Positions 40,070 to 50,193 of a stretch of 64,000 nucleotides of DNA are shown here, one piece after another. A program made the position numbers and the translations under genes. Location: contig NZ_CP117449.1 of NCBI RefSeq assembly GCF_030687835.1, forward strand, positions 5,394,001-5,458,000, in the 5' to 3' direction. The notes beneath the pieces were generated by a model. That model saw nothing but the letters and a program-made list of their open reading frames with translations, was not told the origin of the DNA and did no database searches. The DNA is from Pseudomonas hefeiensis. Lineage in GTDB: Bacteria; Pseudomonadota; Gammaproteobacteria; Pseudomonadales; Pseudomonadaceae. Each line of letters starts with the position of its first letter. Positions within the stretch are counted from its first letter, which is position 1.

Positions 40070-40704
40070 TGTCGACTTTAATGAATAGCTCCGCAGAAAA
40101 ACCCTGGATTCTTGGCCTGACTGGCGGTATCGGCAGCGGCAAAAGCGCGGCGGCCCAGCACTTTATCGACCTGGGCGTGCACGTCATCGACGCCGATCAC
40201 GCGGCGCGCTGGGTGGTCGAGCCCGGACGCCCGGCGCTGGCTAAAATCGCCGAACATTTTGGCCCCGGGGTATTGCAGGCCGACGGCACACTGGACCGAG
40301 CGGTGCTGCGCCAACTGATTTTCGACAATGCCGAGCAACGCCGCTGGCTCGAGGCGCTCCTGCATCCGTTGATCGCCGAGGAAATCGCTCATCATCTGGC
40401 CCAGGCACAATCGCCCTATGCGATTCTGGTGTCGCCGCTGTTGATCGAGTCGGGACAGTACGCCATGACCCAGCGGATCCTGGTGATCGATGTGCCGGAA
40501 CAACTACAGATCGAACGCACCTTGCAACGCGACAAGACCAGCGAGCAACAGGTCCAGGCGATCCTCAAGGCCCAGTCCAGCCGTCAGGATCGCTTGAGGC
40601 ATGCCGACGACGTGGTGGTCAATGACCGCGACCTCGCCTGGCTGCACAGCGAGGTTGAGCGTCTGCATCATTTTTACCTTACTTTGCGTGGAGGCCAGTC
40701 ATGA
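40069..40704 (+). CDS. coaE: Dephospho-CoA kinase
   Basis: A 211-residue P-loop kinase for the last step of CoA synthesis, with [14 protein letters not shown] near residue 15, [15 protein letters not shown] near 40 and [11 protein letters not shown] near 124. I chose the ATG at 40069, which overlaps the pilD stop (TAATG) and implies coupling; an ATG at 40081 would give the more usual 207 residues but lacks a ribosome site. Confidence 0.93.
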   Translation: MSTLMNSSAEKPWILGLTGGIGSGKSAAAQHFIDLGVHVIDADHAARWVVEPGRPALAKIAEHFGPGVLQADGTLDRAVLRQLIFDNAEQRRWLEALLHPLIAEEIAHHLAQAQSPYAILVSPLLIESGQYAMTQRILVIDVPEQLQIERTLQRDKTSEQQVQAILKAQSSRQDRLRHADDVVVNDRDLAWLHSEVERLHHFYLTLRGGQS

Positions 40705-40901
40705 GCCAAACCCCAACCGTTGATTGCCCAACCTGTGGCGCCCCCGTGGAATGGAGCCTGGAAAATACCTTCCGGCCCTTCTGCTCCGACCGCTGCAAAC
40801 TGATCGACTTGGGCGCCTGGGCGTCGGAAGAACACAAGATCCCGGTCAGCCCCGATGCCGAGGACGACCTGTTCAGCGAAGATTTCGAGCCTCGCCATTA
40901 A
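40701..40901 (+). CDS. yacG: DNA gyrase inhibitor YacG
   Basis: A 66-residue zinc protein. The four cysteines are CPTCG (8-12) and FCSDRC (about 28-33), followed by [16 protein letters not shown]. YacG binds GyrB and inhibits gyrase in E. coli. It overlaps coaE by 4 bases, the usual coaE-yacG arrangement. Confidence 0.95.
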   Translation: MSQTPTVDCPTCGAPVEWSLENTFRPFCSDRCKLIDLGAWASEEHKIPVSPDAEDDLFSEDFEPRH

Positions 40902-40936
40902 GGCCACATCGCTCACTCAGAAGCGGTCTGAATCAT

Positions 40937-40966
40937 TGTGGCGAGGGGATTTATCCCCTCGCCACA
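40937..40966. repeat. Short hairpin of the GTGGCGAGGGG repeat family
   Basis: TGTGGCGAGGGGA-TT-TATCCCCTCGCCACA is a self-complementary half element, 35 bases after yacG. It could also stop transcription between convergent genes. Confidence 0.8.
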
Positions 40967-41001
40967 GAGTCATCGTTTTCCTGGTGGGCAGCATTCACCC
41001 A

Positions 41002-41217
41002 CTAAGGCCGCATGAAACCGTAGTCCTGTTCATCGTCGAGGTTTTCCGCGAGAAAACTCAACTCATCGGCCAGGTCTTCGGGGCTGCGCACTGTCTTGCT
41101 CTGTTGCACGATCGCACTGAGCAAAGCGCGCAGACTAAGGCCCGGGTCAAAGCCGATCTCCACCGCCGCATCATGGCTGCGCCTGATCTCTTGTCTCGCC
41201 CACTCATAAACACTCAT
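41002..41217 (-). CDS. Conserved small hypothetical protein
   Basis: A 71-residue acidic helical protein, MSVYEWARQEIRRSHDAAVEIG at the start and DEQDYGFMRP at the end. No domain is recognised. The same gene is present between yacG and the permease gene in other pseudomonads. I chose the ATG at 41217 because the longer frame to 41247 begins with a basic, unconserved stretch; GGAGCAC lies upstream. Confidence 0.7.
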   Translation of the reverse strand: MSVYEWARQEIRRSHDAAVEIGFDPGLSLRALLSAIVQQSKTVRSPEDLADELSFLAENLDDEQDYGFMRP

Positions 41218-41280
41218 GGTTGTGCTCCTGGAAGTTTTCCAGAGCATGAAGCGCGCCCGGCTGGTCAGCCTTGATGTGAA

Positions 41281-41967
41281 TCAAGGCTTGTCGTCATCCT
41301 TCCAGGGAGCCGACAGATAGCGCGTACGGTTGAAGGTCTCCAGCCATTCGGGGCTGAACACCACCAACGCGCTGACCACCATGCCGTTGATAAACGCCTC
41401 GGGAAAGATGATCAGCCAGAGGTAGCCGATGAAATCTTCCAGCCAGTAAGGCATGGCGAACACCCCGTCGTACCACAGCAGACCAAGCCCCACCAGCAGG
41501 CACAACAACGCCGAAAGCGCGGCGGCGAGAAATCCCGAACAGAAGATATACACAAACAGATTGCGCGGCTGGGCGCGCTCCACCAGGATCGCGCAGCACT
41601 CGGTGACCAACACCGGCAGCAAAATCAGCAGCGCACCGTTGATACCCACCGCCGCCATGTCCTGGCGCCCCAGCAGCACCAGGGCTAGCTGGGCACAAAG
41701 GCCGCCGAGAATCGCCAGTGGCCAGTCCAGTAGCAGTGTCACGGCAGTCATGCCGATGAAGTGATACGAGACGCCGGTATCGAAATCCCGTCGCACCAGC
41801 CACAACATGAACAGGGCCAGGACCGTGCCGAACAGCAAGTGCTGACGACGGCTGTCGGTGAACAGCTCCACCCACGGCGCCCGCGCTACGGCCCAGACCA
41901 GCACCGGCACATAAATCAGCCAGCCGGCCGTCAGCGTCTGCGGGGACAGCAGTTCGGCACCGATCAT
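41281..41967 (-). CDS. ECF-type ABC transporter permease (CbiM-like)
   Basis: A 228-residue inner-membrane protein with about six to seven hydrophobic segments. The motifs SYHFIGMTAVTLLLDWPLAI near 87 and FPEAFINGMVVSALVVF near 193 match the CbiM/NikM substrate-specific component family, and the N-terminus holds the MIGAELLSP segment. CbiM family members import cobalt or nickel, but no ATPase or transmembrane partner is adjacent, so the substrate is unknown. Confidence 0.8.
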   Translation of the reverse strand: MIGAELLSPQTLTAGWLIYVPVLVWAVARAPWVELFTDSRRQHLLFGTVLALFMLWLVRRDFDTGVSYHFIGMTAVTLLLDWPLAILGGLCAQLALVLLGRQDMAAVGINGALLILLPVLVTECCAILVERAQPRNLFVYIFCSGFLAAALSALLCLLVGLGLLWYDGVFAMPYWLEDFIGYLWLIIFPEAFINGMVVSALVVFSPEWLETFNRTRYLSAPWKDDDKP

Positions 41968-42063
41968 GGCGCTACTCCTCTGGCTTGCCCTTGTATCAAA
42001 GACTCCATGATCACCTCAGGACTCAAGCCGGCAGTCTACACCTCCCCCTAACCGCCCATAAAT

Positions 42064-42093
42064 CAATGCAACACTTTCAGCTTGTTGCAATTG
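42064..42093. promoter_or_regulatory. Operator-like inverted repeat between divergent genes
   Basis: AATGCAAC (42065-42072) and GTTGCAATT (42084-42092) form an interrupted palindrome with an 11-base gap, 19 bases before the DUF1780 start and about 100 bases before the permease start. No regulator is assigned. Confidence 0.35.
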
Positions 42094-42111
42094 AACGCTA
42101 AGCTTGGGCTC

Positions 42112-42738
42112 ATGGATGATTCCGATTATTTACGCCTGCTGACCATCGCGGCCGAGCAAGCCAACGCCTTTCTCTCCAATGCCCGCAAATGGGAGCGCGA
42201 GCGTTGGGTCTGCCAGCGTCTGCTGCAAGGGCTGAACGTGCCCTATCGCGCCGACGAGTTTGCCCCCGCAGGAGAACCGCCGGACGTATTGTTTCGCGAT
42301 GCTAACTTCGAAGTGTTTTTTGTCCTCGACGAAGGCCGTCGCCTCAATGACGAATGGCGCGACGAGCTGCAACGCCGCCGTAGCGCTTTCTCCCTGAGCC
42401 AACTGGTGCGCCGCGAAGCCAAGCCCCGACGCATCCCGGCCAATGAGTTCCTGATGCGGCTGGCCCCGACCCTGCGCAAGAAAGCCCACAACTACACCGA
42501 ACGCGGCATGGACCTGGGGGAGCTGGACATCATCGCCTTCGCCAGCCTCAAGCGTGAAGTGCTGGACCTCAACAGCCATTTCCCGCCGCCGACCGAGTAC
42601 CTGCGCCAGGGTTGGCGTTCGCTATCGTTGGTAGGGCCGACGTTTGCCCGGGTGCTGTTCGCCCATCCCGATGCGCCGGATTTCCTGCGTAGCAATCTGG
42701 GGCGCAGCATCGTGTTCGATGTCGGGATCAGCCTGTGA
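42112..42738 (+). CDS. DUF1780 domain-containing protein
   Basis: A 208-residue soluble protein matching the Pseudomonas DUF1780 family along its length (SNARKWERERWVCQRLLQGL, then PPDVLFRDANFEVFFVLDEG). The DVLF...FEVFFVLDE pattern recalls a small nuclease-like fold, but no function is established. I chose the ATG at 42112 (MDDSDYLRLL); a TTG extension to 42082 would cover the operator-like palindrome. It overlaps the MOSC gene by 4 bases. Confidence 0.85.
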   Translation: MDDSDYLRLLTIAAEQANAFLSNARKWERERWVCQRLLQGLNVPYRADEFAPAGEPPDVLFRDANFEVFFVLDEGRRLNDEWRDELQRRRSAFSLSQLVRREAKPRRIPANEFLMRLAPTLRKKAHNYTERGMDLGELDIIAFASLKREVLDLNSHFPPPTEYLRQGWRSLSLVGPTFARVLFAHPDAPDFLRSNLGRSIVFDVGISL

Positions 42739-43262
42739 GCCCACTGCAAGAACTGATTGCCGCTGTGCCCCAGCAAGGCCGCGTACGCTGGATAGGCGTG
42801 CGACCCCAGGGCCATGCGCCCATGATTGAACTGGACGCCGTGGAGGCACGCCTGGAGGCCGGCCTGACGGGCGACCATGCCCGTCCCGGCGCGCGCAATG
42901 CCCGTCAAGTCACCTTGATTCAGTGGGAACACCTGGCCGTGATCGGTTCGCTGATGGGCCGACCGACGGATCAGCCGGTGCTGGCGCAAGAGCTGCGACG
43001 CAACCTTGTGATCAGCGGCATCAATCTGTTCAGCCTCAAGGGCCGCCGCTTTCGCATCGGCCAGGCCATTTTCGAAACCACCGGCTGGTGCCAGCCGTGC
43101 GCACGACTGGAACGCAACCTCGGCGAAGGGACGTTCCAGGCCGTGCGCGGCCATGGCGGAATCACCGCACGGGTGTTAAAAAGTGGAATCATTCGCCTGG
43201 ACGACAGCTTGAGTGTCGAACCTGTTCCGGCAAGCGGCTACGCTGCTTTCAATGCCGGATAG
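42735..43262 (+). CDS. MOSC domain-containing protein
   Basis: A 175-residue single MOSC domain. The conserved Cys is in GWCQPCARLERNLGEG near 118, with ARPGARNARQVTLIQWEHL near 55. MOSC domains bind sulfur or molybdenum cofactor and occur in amidoxime-reducing enzymes; this stand-alone version has no electron-transfer domain. The GTG start overlaps the upstream TGA (GTGA). Confidence 0.88.
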   Translation: MSPLQELIAAVPQQGRVRWIGVRPQGHAPMIELDAVEARLEAGLTGDHARPGARNARQVTLIQWEHLAVIGSLMGRPTDQPVLAQELRRNLVISGINLFSLKGRRFRIGQAIFETTGWCQPCARLERNLGEGTFQAVRGHGGITARVLKSGIIRLDDSLSVEPVPASGYAAFNAG

Positions 43263-43314
43263 CCAGACGCTGTAGCGTCTATACCTTTCGCAACGTCTAC
43301 CTGCCGAGGCCTTT

Positions 43315-43488
43315 ATGACCAGCCGCCTGAACCCGGAAGACCAGAAGCATGTCGAAGAGTACCTGCAACTGTCCCAGCACCGAGTCGAGCGCCGGCCTTT
43401 CCGGCCGTGGATGCTCCTGGTGGTGGTACTGGCCATCACCATCGGCCTGGGCCTGTTGAGCCGAATGATCAGTTACCTGACGCTATGA
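43315..43488 (+). CDS. DUF3094 small membrane protein
   Basis: A 57-residue protein starting MTSRLNPEDQKHVEEYLQLS with a basic stretch (HRVERRPFRPW) and one membrane segment (MLLVVVLAITIGLGLLS). It matches the short DUF3094 family of gammaproteobacteria. It lies 52 bases after the MOSC gene and 60 before ndh. Function is unknown. Confidence 0.8.
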   Translation: MTSRLNPEDQKHVEEYLQLSQHRVERRPFRPWMLLVVVLAITIGLGLLSRMISYLTL

Positions 43489-43548
43489 GTTGCGTGGCAC
43501 TCGCTCGGGTAACGGCACCGATTTCCTTTAGCCTTGCGAGATATCCCC

Positions 43549-44847
43549 ATGACTCATCGTATTGTCATCGTTGGCGGCGGCGCCGGCGGTCTGGAGTTGG
43601 CTACCCGTCTGGGTAAGACTCTGGGCAAGCGCGGCACGGCCAGTGTGATGCTGGTCGACGCGAACCTGACCCATATCTGGAAACCGCTGTTGCATGAAGT
43701 GGCTGCCGGCTCCCTGAACTCCTCCGAAGACGAACTCAACTATGTCGCCCAGGCCAAATGGAACCACTTCCAGTTCCAGCTCGGGCGCATGAGTGGCCTG
43801 GATCGCGAGCGCAAGAGCATCCAGCTGGCCGCCACCTATGATGAGGCGGGCCTGGAGCTATTGCCGGCCCGGGAGCTGGGTTACGACACGCTGGTGATTG
43901 CCGTTGGCAGCACCACCAATGACTTCGGCACCGAAGGTGCGGCGCAACATTGCCTGTTCCTCGACACGCGCAAACAGGCCGAGCGTTTCCATCAGCAATT
44001 GCTCAACCATTACCTGCGTGCCCATGCCGGACAAACCGACGTGGTCGAGCGCATCAGCGTCGCCATCGTCGGCGCCGGAGCGACGGGGGTTGAACTGGCG
44101 GCCGAGCTGCACAATGCCGCTCATGAGCTGGCAGCCTATGGCCTGGACCGGATCAAACCGGAGAACATGCACATCACCCTGATCGAAGCCGGGCCGCGGG
44201 TCCTGCCGGCATTGCCAGAGCGCATCGGCGGACCTGTGCATAAAACCCTGGAGAAACTGGGGGTCGATGTCATGACCAACGCCGCCGTTGGCCAGGTGAC
44301 AGCCGACAGCCTGATCACCGTCGATGGCAAGGTCATCGACGCGAGCCTGAAAGTCTGGGCCGCCGGGATTCGCGCCCCGGACTTCCTCAAGGAAATCGAC
44401 GGTCTGGAGACCAATCGCATCAACCAGTTGCAAGTGCTGCCGACCCTGCAAACTACCCGTGACGAGAACATCTTCGCCTTCGGCGACTGCGCCGCCTGCC
44501 CGCAACCGGGCACCGACCGCAACGTCCCACCCCGCGCCCAGGCAGCGCACCAGCAGGCGTCGCTGCTGGCAAAATCCCTCAAGCTGAGGATCGAAGGCAA
44601 GGCGCTGCCGCATTATAAATACACCGATTACGGCTCGCTGATCTCGCTGTCGCGCTTCTCGGCGGTGGGCAACCTGATGGGCAACCTCACCGGCAGTGTG
44701 ATGCTCGAAGGCTGGCTGGCGCGGATGTTCTATGTATCGTTGTATCGCATGCACCAGATGGCGCTGTACGGCATGTTCCGCACGGCGATGCTAATGCTGG
44801 GCAGCAAGATCGGACGCGGGACTGAGCCTCGGCTTAAGTTGCACTGA
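43549..44847 (+). CDS. ndh: Type II NADH dehydrogenase
   Basis: A 432-residue FAD-dependent NADH:quinone oxidoreductase that does not pump protons. FAD site IVIVGGGAGGLELATRLG at the start, NADH site VAIVGAGATGVELAAELHNA near 173 and ENIFAFGDCAACPQPG near 309. A C-terminal amphipathic region (about 385-420) should anchor it to the inner membrane. The start at 43549 gives MTHRIVIVGGG; an ATG 15 bases earlier is possible. Confidence 0.92.
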   Translation: MTHRIVIVGGGAGGLELATRLGKTLGKRGTASVMLVDANLTHIWKPLLHEVAAGSLNSSEDELNYVAQAKWNHFQFQLGRMSGLDRERKSIQLAATYDEAGLELLPARELGYDTLVIAVGSTTNDFGTEGAAQHCLFLDTRKQAERFHQQLLNHYLRAHAGQTDVVERISVAIVGAGATGVELAAELHNAAHELAAYGLDRIKPENMHITLIEAGPRVLPALPERIGGPVHKTLEKLGVDVMTNAAVGQVTADSLITVDGKVIDASLKVWAAGIRAPDFLKEIDGLETNRINQLQVLPTLQTTRDENIFAFGDCAACPQPGTDRNVPPRAQAAHQQASLLAKSLKLRIEGKALPHYKYTDYGSLISLSRFSAVGNLMGNLTGSVMLEGWLARMFYVSLYRMHQMALYGMFRTAMLMLGSKIGRGTEPRLKLH

Positions 44848-44913
44848 GGATAAAAAACGAAGCGTCAACCGCTTGTGGTGGCGCTGAGCTTTAGAGTTGC
44901 ATCGCCTGTCCCA

Positions 44914-45003
44914 TCGTCTTCGCGAGCAAGCCCGCTCCCACAGGAGATCGAGTACTTCATGGGTACGCGATCAACTGTGGGAGCGAGCCTGCTCGCGAAG
45001 ACG
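44914..45003. repeat. REP pair in inverted (tail-to-tail) orientation
   Basis: CGTCTTCGCGAGCAAGCCCG first and TGTGGGAGCGAGCCTGCTCG second, order opposite to most copies here, centre about 40 bases. It lies between convergent ndh and the chemoreceptor gene. Confidence 0.85.
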
Positions 45004-45057
45004 GCAGTGCAGTCAATATTTATCTAAACGATAAAACTCGATCTGCGTAGCCACCGA

Positions 45058-46685
45058 TCAAACCTGAAACCGCTGCACCATCGTGCGCAGCGAATTCGCC
45101 AGCTGCGACAACTCATGGCTGGACGCGCTGGTCTGGCCCGCGCCGGAAGCCGAGCGCACCGACAAATCGCGAATGTTCACCAGGTTGCGATCCACCTCAC
45201 GGGCGACCTGCGCCTGCTCCTCTGCGGCGCTGGCGATCACCAGGTTGCGTTCGTGGATTTCATTGACCGACGCCGTGATGGTCTGCAACGCGTCCCCCGC
45301 CCGCTCGGCCATGGCCAGGGTACTGGCGGCACGACTGGAGCTGGCCTGCATGGAGTCGAGTGCCTGGGTGGCACCGCTGCGCATGCCCTGGACCATTTTG
45401 CTCGATTTCCTGGGTCGATTGCTGCGTGCGATAAGCCAACGCCCGCACTTCATCTGCCCACCACCGCAAACCCACGTCCGCTTTCACCCGCCCGGGCCGC
45501 TTCAATGGCCGCGTTGAGGGCTAGCAGGTTGGTCTGCTCGGCGATGGCCCGAATCACGTCCAGCACCTTGCCGATATCCTGCGACTGGTTGGCCAAAGAT
45601 TGCACCAAGCCGCCGGTCACTTGCACATCGCTGGCCAGGGCGCCGATGGCATCGACCGTGTCGCTGACCCGCTGCTGCCCAAGGGATGCCGACTCACTGG
45701 ACTGACGCGTGGCATCGGAGGTGGAAACCGCATTGCGCGCCACCTCCTCCACGGCAGTGGTCATTTCGGTGACGGCGGTGGCCGCCTGTTCAATTTCGTT
45801 GTTCTGTTGTTGCAGGCTGTGGCTGCTGTCGAGCGTGACGGCGTTCAGCTCATCGGCCGCGGTGGCCAGTTGCGCGGCCGAACCGCTGATGCCCTGCAAC
45901 GTCTCACGCAGATTCTGCTGCATGGCCGCCAACGCTTTGAGCAAGCGGCTCACTTCGTCGTTGCCATGGGTCTCGATGGGCCGAGTCAGGTCACCCCGAG
46001 CGACGTTCTCCGCAGCGTTCAGCGCCTCCCCCAAGGGTTTGACAATACTGCGCGTGAGCAGCATGGCCAGGGCCACCGTGGCCAGGGCGGCGAGCACAAC
46101 GAACAGGCTGACGATCATGCGGGAATTGGCGTAGTGCGCCTGGGACTTCTGGCTCTCGATGGACACTTGCTTAGAGAACAACACCGCCAGATCGTTGAGC
46201 TGCTTGCCGGAACCGTCCACAACGGTCTTCATGTCCACCAGCAGCAGCTTGATCAGCTCGTCCCGACGCCCCTGCTCCGCCAGGGTGAAGGATTGCGCGA
46301 TACCGGTACGGTAAGCGGCGAAGGTTTGCTTGAACTGCTCGTAGAGGGCCCTGCCTTCAGGCGTCACGACGAGCTTTTCGTAGGCCGCGATTTTTTCGCT
46401 CAGTTCCTTGTCGCGCGTGTCCATTTGCCCACGGTACATCGGGATGTTCTTCGGGTCTTGGTCCAGGGCCATGCGCAGGGAAATGGTGCGGATCCGCAGC
46501 ATCCACTCGCGGATCTCGCCCCCCTCGCGAATGCTGGGCAGCCATTGGGTTTCCACTGCAACTTCACTGTCACGAATACTCGACATCTGCCCCAGCGCGA
46601 ACACCCCGAGCAATGCCACCAGCACGGCGATCAAGGCAAAACCCAACGCGGCACGAGGGGCGATATTCAACTGACGAAGAACCAT
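45058..46685 (-). pseudogene. Methyl-accepting chemotaxis protein, two frameshifts
   Basis: A full-length chemoreceptor of about 540 residues, read in three frames. The first part (46685 to about 45460) has a membrane segment ([19 protein letters not shown]), a four-helix periplasmic sensor, a second membrane segment near 190-212, a HAMP domain and the signalling helices up to [19 protein letters not shown]. One extra C in 45457-45459 and one extra T in 45396-45399 break the frame; removing both restores [20 protein letters not shown] and then MVQGMRSGATQALDSMQ to the end MVQRFQV. The ligand cannot be predicted. Probable sequence errors in a working gene. Confidence 0.88.
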
Positions 46686-46790
46686 AGGGAATGCCTTTTT
46701 TTGTTGGCCTGAAGTGGGGCCAGGCCCCTGTCGGCGTATTATCGGCAGGTTGTACGATGTCTTAAGTCCTATTCACTTTATCGCAGGCAA

Positions 46791-46828
46791 AAAAAAATCC
46801 CCGTATCTTTCGATACGAGGATTTTTAA
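46791..46828 (-). terminator. Intrinsic terminator of the tRNA operon
   Basis: On the minus strand stem ATCCTCGTATC/GATACGGGGAT with a GAAA loop followed by a run of T, just after the last tRNA. Confidence 0.85.
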
Positions 46829-46830
46829 TA

Positions 46831-46907
46831 TGGTCGGGGTAAGGGGATTCGAACTCCTGACATCCTGCTCCCAAAGCAGGCGCGCTACCGGACTGCGCTA
46901 TACCCCG
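46831..46907 (-). tRNA. tRNA-Pro (TGG)
   Basis: 77 bases including encoded CCA. Acceptor CGGGGTA/TACCCCG, anticodon loop TTTGGGA, T-arm GTTCGAATCC. The copy at 47083-47159 is identical. Confidence 0.96.
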
Positions 46908-47001
46908 GTAAAAAAAAGGCGACCTTCGCAAGTCGCCTTCCTCGATCAGCGCTTTTGGCCTCTGATCTTAAGATTCGATTCCAGCGAGCTGGTTTCAAAA
47001 A

Positions 47002-47077
47002 TGGTGGGTCGTGTGGGATTCGAACCTACGACCAATTGGTTAAAAGCCAACTGCTCTACCAACTGAGCTAACGACCC
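47002..47077 (-). tRNA. tRNA-Lys (TTT)
   Basis: 76 bases including CCA. Acceptor GGGTCGT/ACGACCC, anticodon loop CTTTTAA and T-loop GTTCGAATC. Confidence 0.96.
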
Positions 47078-47082
47078 AAAAA

Positions 47083-47159
47083 TGGTCGGGGTAAGGGGAT
47101 TCGAACTCCTGACATCCTGCTCCCAAAGCAGGCGCGCTACCGGACTGCGCTATACCCCG
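47083..47159 (-). tRNA. tRNA-Pro (TGG), second copy
   Basis: 77 bases, identical to the copy at 46831-46907, separated from tRNA-Lys by 5 bases. Confidence 0.96.
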
Positions 47160-47166
47160 ATTGAAA

Positions 47167-47242
47167 TGGCTCCGTGACCAGGACTCGAACCTGGGACCCA
47201 ATGATTAACAGTCATTTGCTCTACCGACTGAGCTATCACGGA
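47167..47242 (-). tRNA. tRNA-Asn (GTT)
   Basis: 76 bases including CCA. Acceptor TCCGTGA/TCACGGA, anticodon loop CTGTTAA. First gene of the four-tRNA operon. Confidence 0.96.
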
Positions 47243-47344
47243 ACTGATATTTCAAGTTACTACTATTTGAAGCTACAACATTGAAGCTAGCTTCAACCTC
47301 TTTTACCCGTCCGCATCGCTGCGTTCGTGTGTCTGAGGCGCGCT

Positions 47345-47372
47345 ATTCTACAATTTTATAAACCTCTGTCAA
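47345..47372 (-). promoter_or_regulatory. Promoter of the tRNA operon
   Basis: On the minus strand TTGACA (47367-47372) and TAGAAT (47345-47350), 16-base spacer, followed by a GCGCGCC discriminator typical of stringently controlled stable RNA promoters. Confidence 0.8.
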
Positions 47373-47504
47373 CCCCTTAAATTGCTTTCAAGACAATGAT
47401 TTGCAACTTATTTTGGGTTGCTTCTCACAGAGAAGTGGCCCTTGGGGGTGACGTACTGCGGGGCGCACTTTACAAGCCTTTTCCTTTGAGTTCAACGGCC
47501 TGAT

Positions 47505-47535
47505 GAAAAAAATGGCCTCGCGCTGCGAGGCCATT
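47505..47535 (-). terminator. Intrinsic terminator of clpB
   Basis: On the minus strand stem AATGGCCTCGC/GCGAGGCCATT with a 3-base loop and a T run, 24 bases after the clpB stop. Confidence 0.88.
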
Positions 47536-47558
47536 CCAATCACCCGATACGTGGGCCT

Positions 47559-50123
47559 TCAGTTGAAGACGATTTCGTCGTTCTCCACAGTCCCGGTCAC
47601 GGTTTCGCCCGGCATGAAGCGCCCGGACAGAATCAACTGCGCCAGCGGGTTTTCGATCCAGCGCTGGATTGCACGCTTGAGTGGTCGTGCGCCATAGACC
47701 GGGTCATAACCTACCGCGATCAACTTATCCAGTGCCTCGTCACTCAATTGCAGCTTCAGCTCGCGCTCAGTCAGGCGGCTGCGCAGACGTCCCAACTGGA
47801 TCTCGGTGATGCCAGCGATCTGATCACGGGCCAGCGGCTCGAAAATAACCACTTCGTCCACCCGGTTGATGAACTCCGGCCGGAAGTGGGTGGAGATCGC
47901 ATCCATCACGGCAGCGCGTTGCGCATCGCGGTCGCCCACCAGCTCCTGGATCTGCGCCGAGCCCAGGTTGGAGGTCATCACGATCACGGTATTGCGAAAG
48001 TCCACCGTGCGTCCGTGACTGTCGGTCAGGCGGCCATCCTCCAACACTTGCAGCAAGATGTTGAACACATCCGGGTGGGCCTTCTCCACCTCATCGAGCA
48101 GGATCACCGAGTACGGCTTGCGCCGCACAGCCTCGGTCAGGTAACCGCCCTCTTCATAGCCGACATAACCCGGTGGTGCACCGATCAGCCGCGCCACGGA
48201 ATGTTTCTCCATGAACTCGGACATGTCGATACGCACCATGGCCTCTTCGGTGTCGAAGAGAAACTCGGCCAGCGCCTTGCACAGCTCGGTTTTACCGACA
48301 CCGGTCGGGCCGAGGAACATGAACGAGCCACTCGGACGATTCGGGTCTGACAGCCCGGCTCGAGACCGGCGCACGGCGTTGGACACTGCCACCACCGCTT
48401 CTTCCTGACCGATCACCCGCTGGTGCAGCAGGCTTTCCATCTTCAGCAACTTGTCGCGCTCGCCTTCGAGCATTTTCGACACCGGAATGCCGGTCCACTT
48501 GGAAACCACTTCGGCAATTTCTTCTTCGGTGACCTTGCTGCGCAGCAACTGGTTTTCGCTCTTGCCGTGCTGGTCGACCATTTGCAGGCTGCGCTCCAGA
48601 TCCGGGATCACCCCATACTGCAACTCGGCCATGCGGTTGAGGTCGCCTTTACGGCGGGCCGCTTCCAGTTCCTGGCGGGACTGTTCGATCTTTTGCTGGA
48701 TCTGCGCCGAGCCCTGGACTTCAGCTTTCTCCGAATTCCAGATTTCCTCGAGATCGGAATACTCGCGCTCATGGCGAACGATTTCTTCCTGCAATTTTTC
48801 CAGACGCTTCTTCGCCGCTTCGTCGCTTTCTTTCTTCAAGGCCTGGGATTCGACCTTGAGTTGAATCAGGCGCCGCTCCAGACGATCAAGCACTTCCGGC
48901 TTGGAGTCGATTTCCATGCGGATACGGCTGGCGGCTTCGTCGATCAGGTCGATGGCCTTGTCCGGCAACTGGCGGTCAGTGATGTAGCGATGGCTGAGCT
49001 TGGCCGCCGCGATGATCGCGCCATCGGTAATCGCTACCTTATGGTGGACCTCATACCGCTCTTTGAGGCCGCGCAGGATGGCGATGGTGTCTTCTTCGCT
49101 CGGCTCCTCCACCAGCACTTTCTGGAAACGTCGCTCCAGCGCCGCATCCTTCTCTATGTACTGGCGGTACTCGTTGAGCGTGGTCGCACCGACGCAGTGC
49201 AACTCACCACGGGCCAACGCAGGCTTGAGCATGTTGCCGGCGTCCATCGAGCCTTCGCCCTTGCCTGCGCCGACCATGGTGTGCAATTCGTCGATGAACA
49301 GAATGATCTGCCCTTCTTGCTTGGACAGCTCATTGAGCAGGGATTTGAGGCGTTCTTCGAACTCGCCGCGGTACTTGGCCCCAGCGATCAGCGAGCCCAT
49401 GTCCAGGGACAACAGCCGCTTGCCCTTGAGGCCGTCCGGCACTTCGCCATTGATGATGCGCTGGGCCAGGCCTTCGGCGATGGCGGTTTTACCCACGCCT
49501 GGCTCACCAATCAGCACCGGGTTGTTTTTGGTCCGGCGTTGCAGCACCTGGATCGTGCGGCGGATTTCGTCGTCACGGCCGATCACCGGGTCGAGCTTGC
49601 CTTCCTCGGCGCGCTTGGTCAGGTCGACGGTGTATTTGTCCAGCGCCTGGCGGGACTCCTCATGATTGGCGTCGTTGACCGCCTCGCCACCACGCAGGTT
49701 GTTGATGGCATTTTCCAGGGCTTTCTTGCTCACCCCCTGGCCGAGCAGCAGCTTGCCCAGCTTACTGTTCTCGTCCATGGCAGCGAGCAGCACCAGCTCA
49801 CTGGAGATGAACTGATCGCCCTTTTGCTGGGCCAGACGGTCGGCCTGGTTGAGCAGGCGCGCCAGATCCTGGGACATGTTCACGTCCCCTGTCGGATTCT
49901 GGATCTTGGGTAGCTGGTCGAGTTCTTTGGCCAGCTCTTTACGCAGGCTGCTCACGTCAAAGCCCACCTGCATCAGCAGTGGCTTGATGGAGCCGCCCTG
50001 CTGCTCGAGCATGGCTTGCATCAAATGCGCCGGTTCAATACCGGGATGGTCCAGGCCGACGGCCAATGACTGGGCATCGGACAGGGCCAATTGCAACTTA
50101 CTGGTTAAACGGTCAATACGCAT
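47559..50123 (-). CDS. clpB: Protein disaggregase ClpB
   Basis: An 854-residue Hsp100 AAA+ protein that extracts proteins from aggregates with DnaK. The N-terminal Clp domain (1-145) begins [18 protein letters not shown]. The first AAA has [14 protein letters not shown] near 206 and [14 protein letters not shown] coiled-coil middle domain spans about 410-520, and the second AAA has [14 protein letters not shown] near 607 and [13 protein letters not shown]. Length matches ClpB. It is last in a minus-strand row after rluD and pgeF with its own heat-shock-like promoter. Confidence 0.97.
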   Translation of the reverse strand: MRIDRLTSKLQLALSDAQSLAVGLDHPGIEPAHLMQAMLEQQGGSIKPLLMQVGFDVSSLRKELAKELDQLPKIQNPTGDVNMSQDLARLLNQADRLAQQKGDQFISSELVLLAAMDENSKLGKLLLGQGVSKKALENAINNLRGGEAVNDANHEESRQALDKYTVDLTKRAEEGKLDPVIGRDDEIRRTIQVLQRRTKNNPVLIGEPGVGKTAIAEGLAQRIINGEVPDGLKGKRLLSLDMGSLIAGAKYRGEFEERLKSLLNELSKQEGQIILFIDELHTMVGAGKGEGSMDAGNMLKPALARGELHCVGATTLNEYRQYIEKDAALERRFQKVLVEEPSEEDTIAILRGLKERYEVHHKVAITDGAIIAAAKLSHRYITDRQLPDKAIDLIDEAASRIRMEIDSKPEVLDRLERRLIQLKVESQALKKESDEAAKKRLEKLQEEIVRHEREYSDLEEIWNSEKAEVQGSAQIQQKIEQSRQELEAARRKGDLNRMAELQYGVIPDLERSLQMVDQHGKSENQLLRSKVTEEEIAEVVSKWTGIPVSKMLEGERDKLLKMESLLHQRVIGQEEAVVAVSNAVRRSRAGLSDPNRPSGSFMFLGPTGVGKTELCKALAEFLFDTEEAMVRIDMSEFMEKHSVARLIGAPPGYVGYEEGGYLTEAVRRKPYSVILLDEVEKAHPDVFNILLQVLEDGRLTDSHGRTVDFRNTVIVMTSNLGSAQIQELVGDRDAQRAAVMDAISTHFRPEFINRVDEVVIFEPLARDQIAGITEIQLGRLRSRLTERELKLQLSDEALDKLIAVGYDPVYGARPLKRAIQRWIENPLAQLILSGRFMPGETVTGTVENDEIVFN

Positions 50124-50193
50124 GGGTCACCTTCCTTTTGAGCAGGCCGGACCTAAAAAACATCCTGAATGAAGAAACCTGCCAGATACCGCT

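Noticed and set aside
46831..47242. tRNA cluster as an integration site for a mobile island
   Set aside because: No integrase, no duplicated tRNA 3' end beyond the complete second tRNA-Pro, and core genes on both sides.
48423..49913. 496-codon open frame antisense to clpB
   Set aside because: Shadow frame with no recognisable domain.
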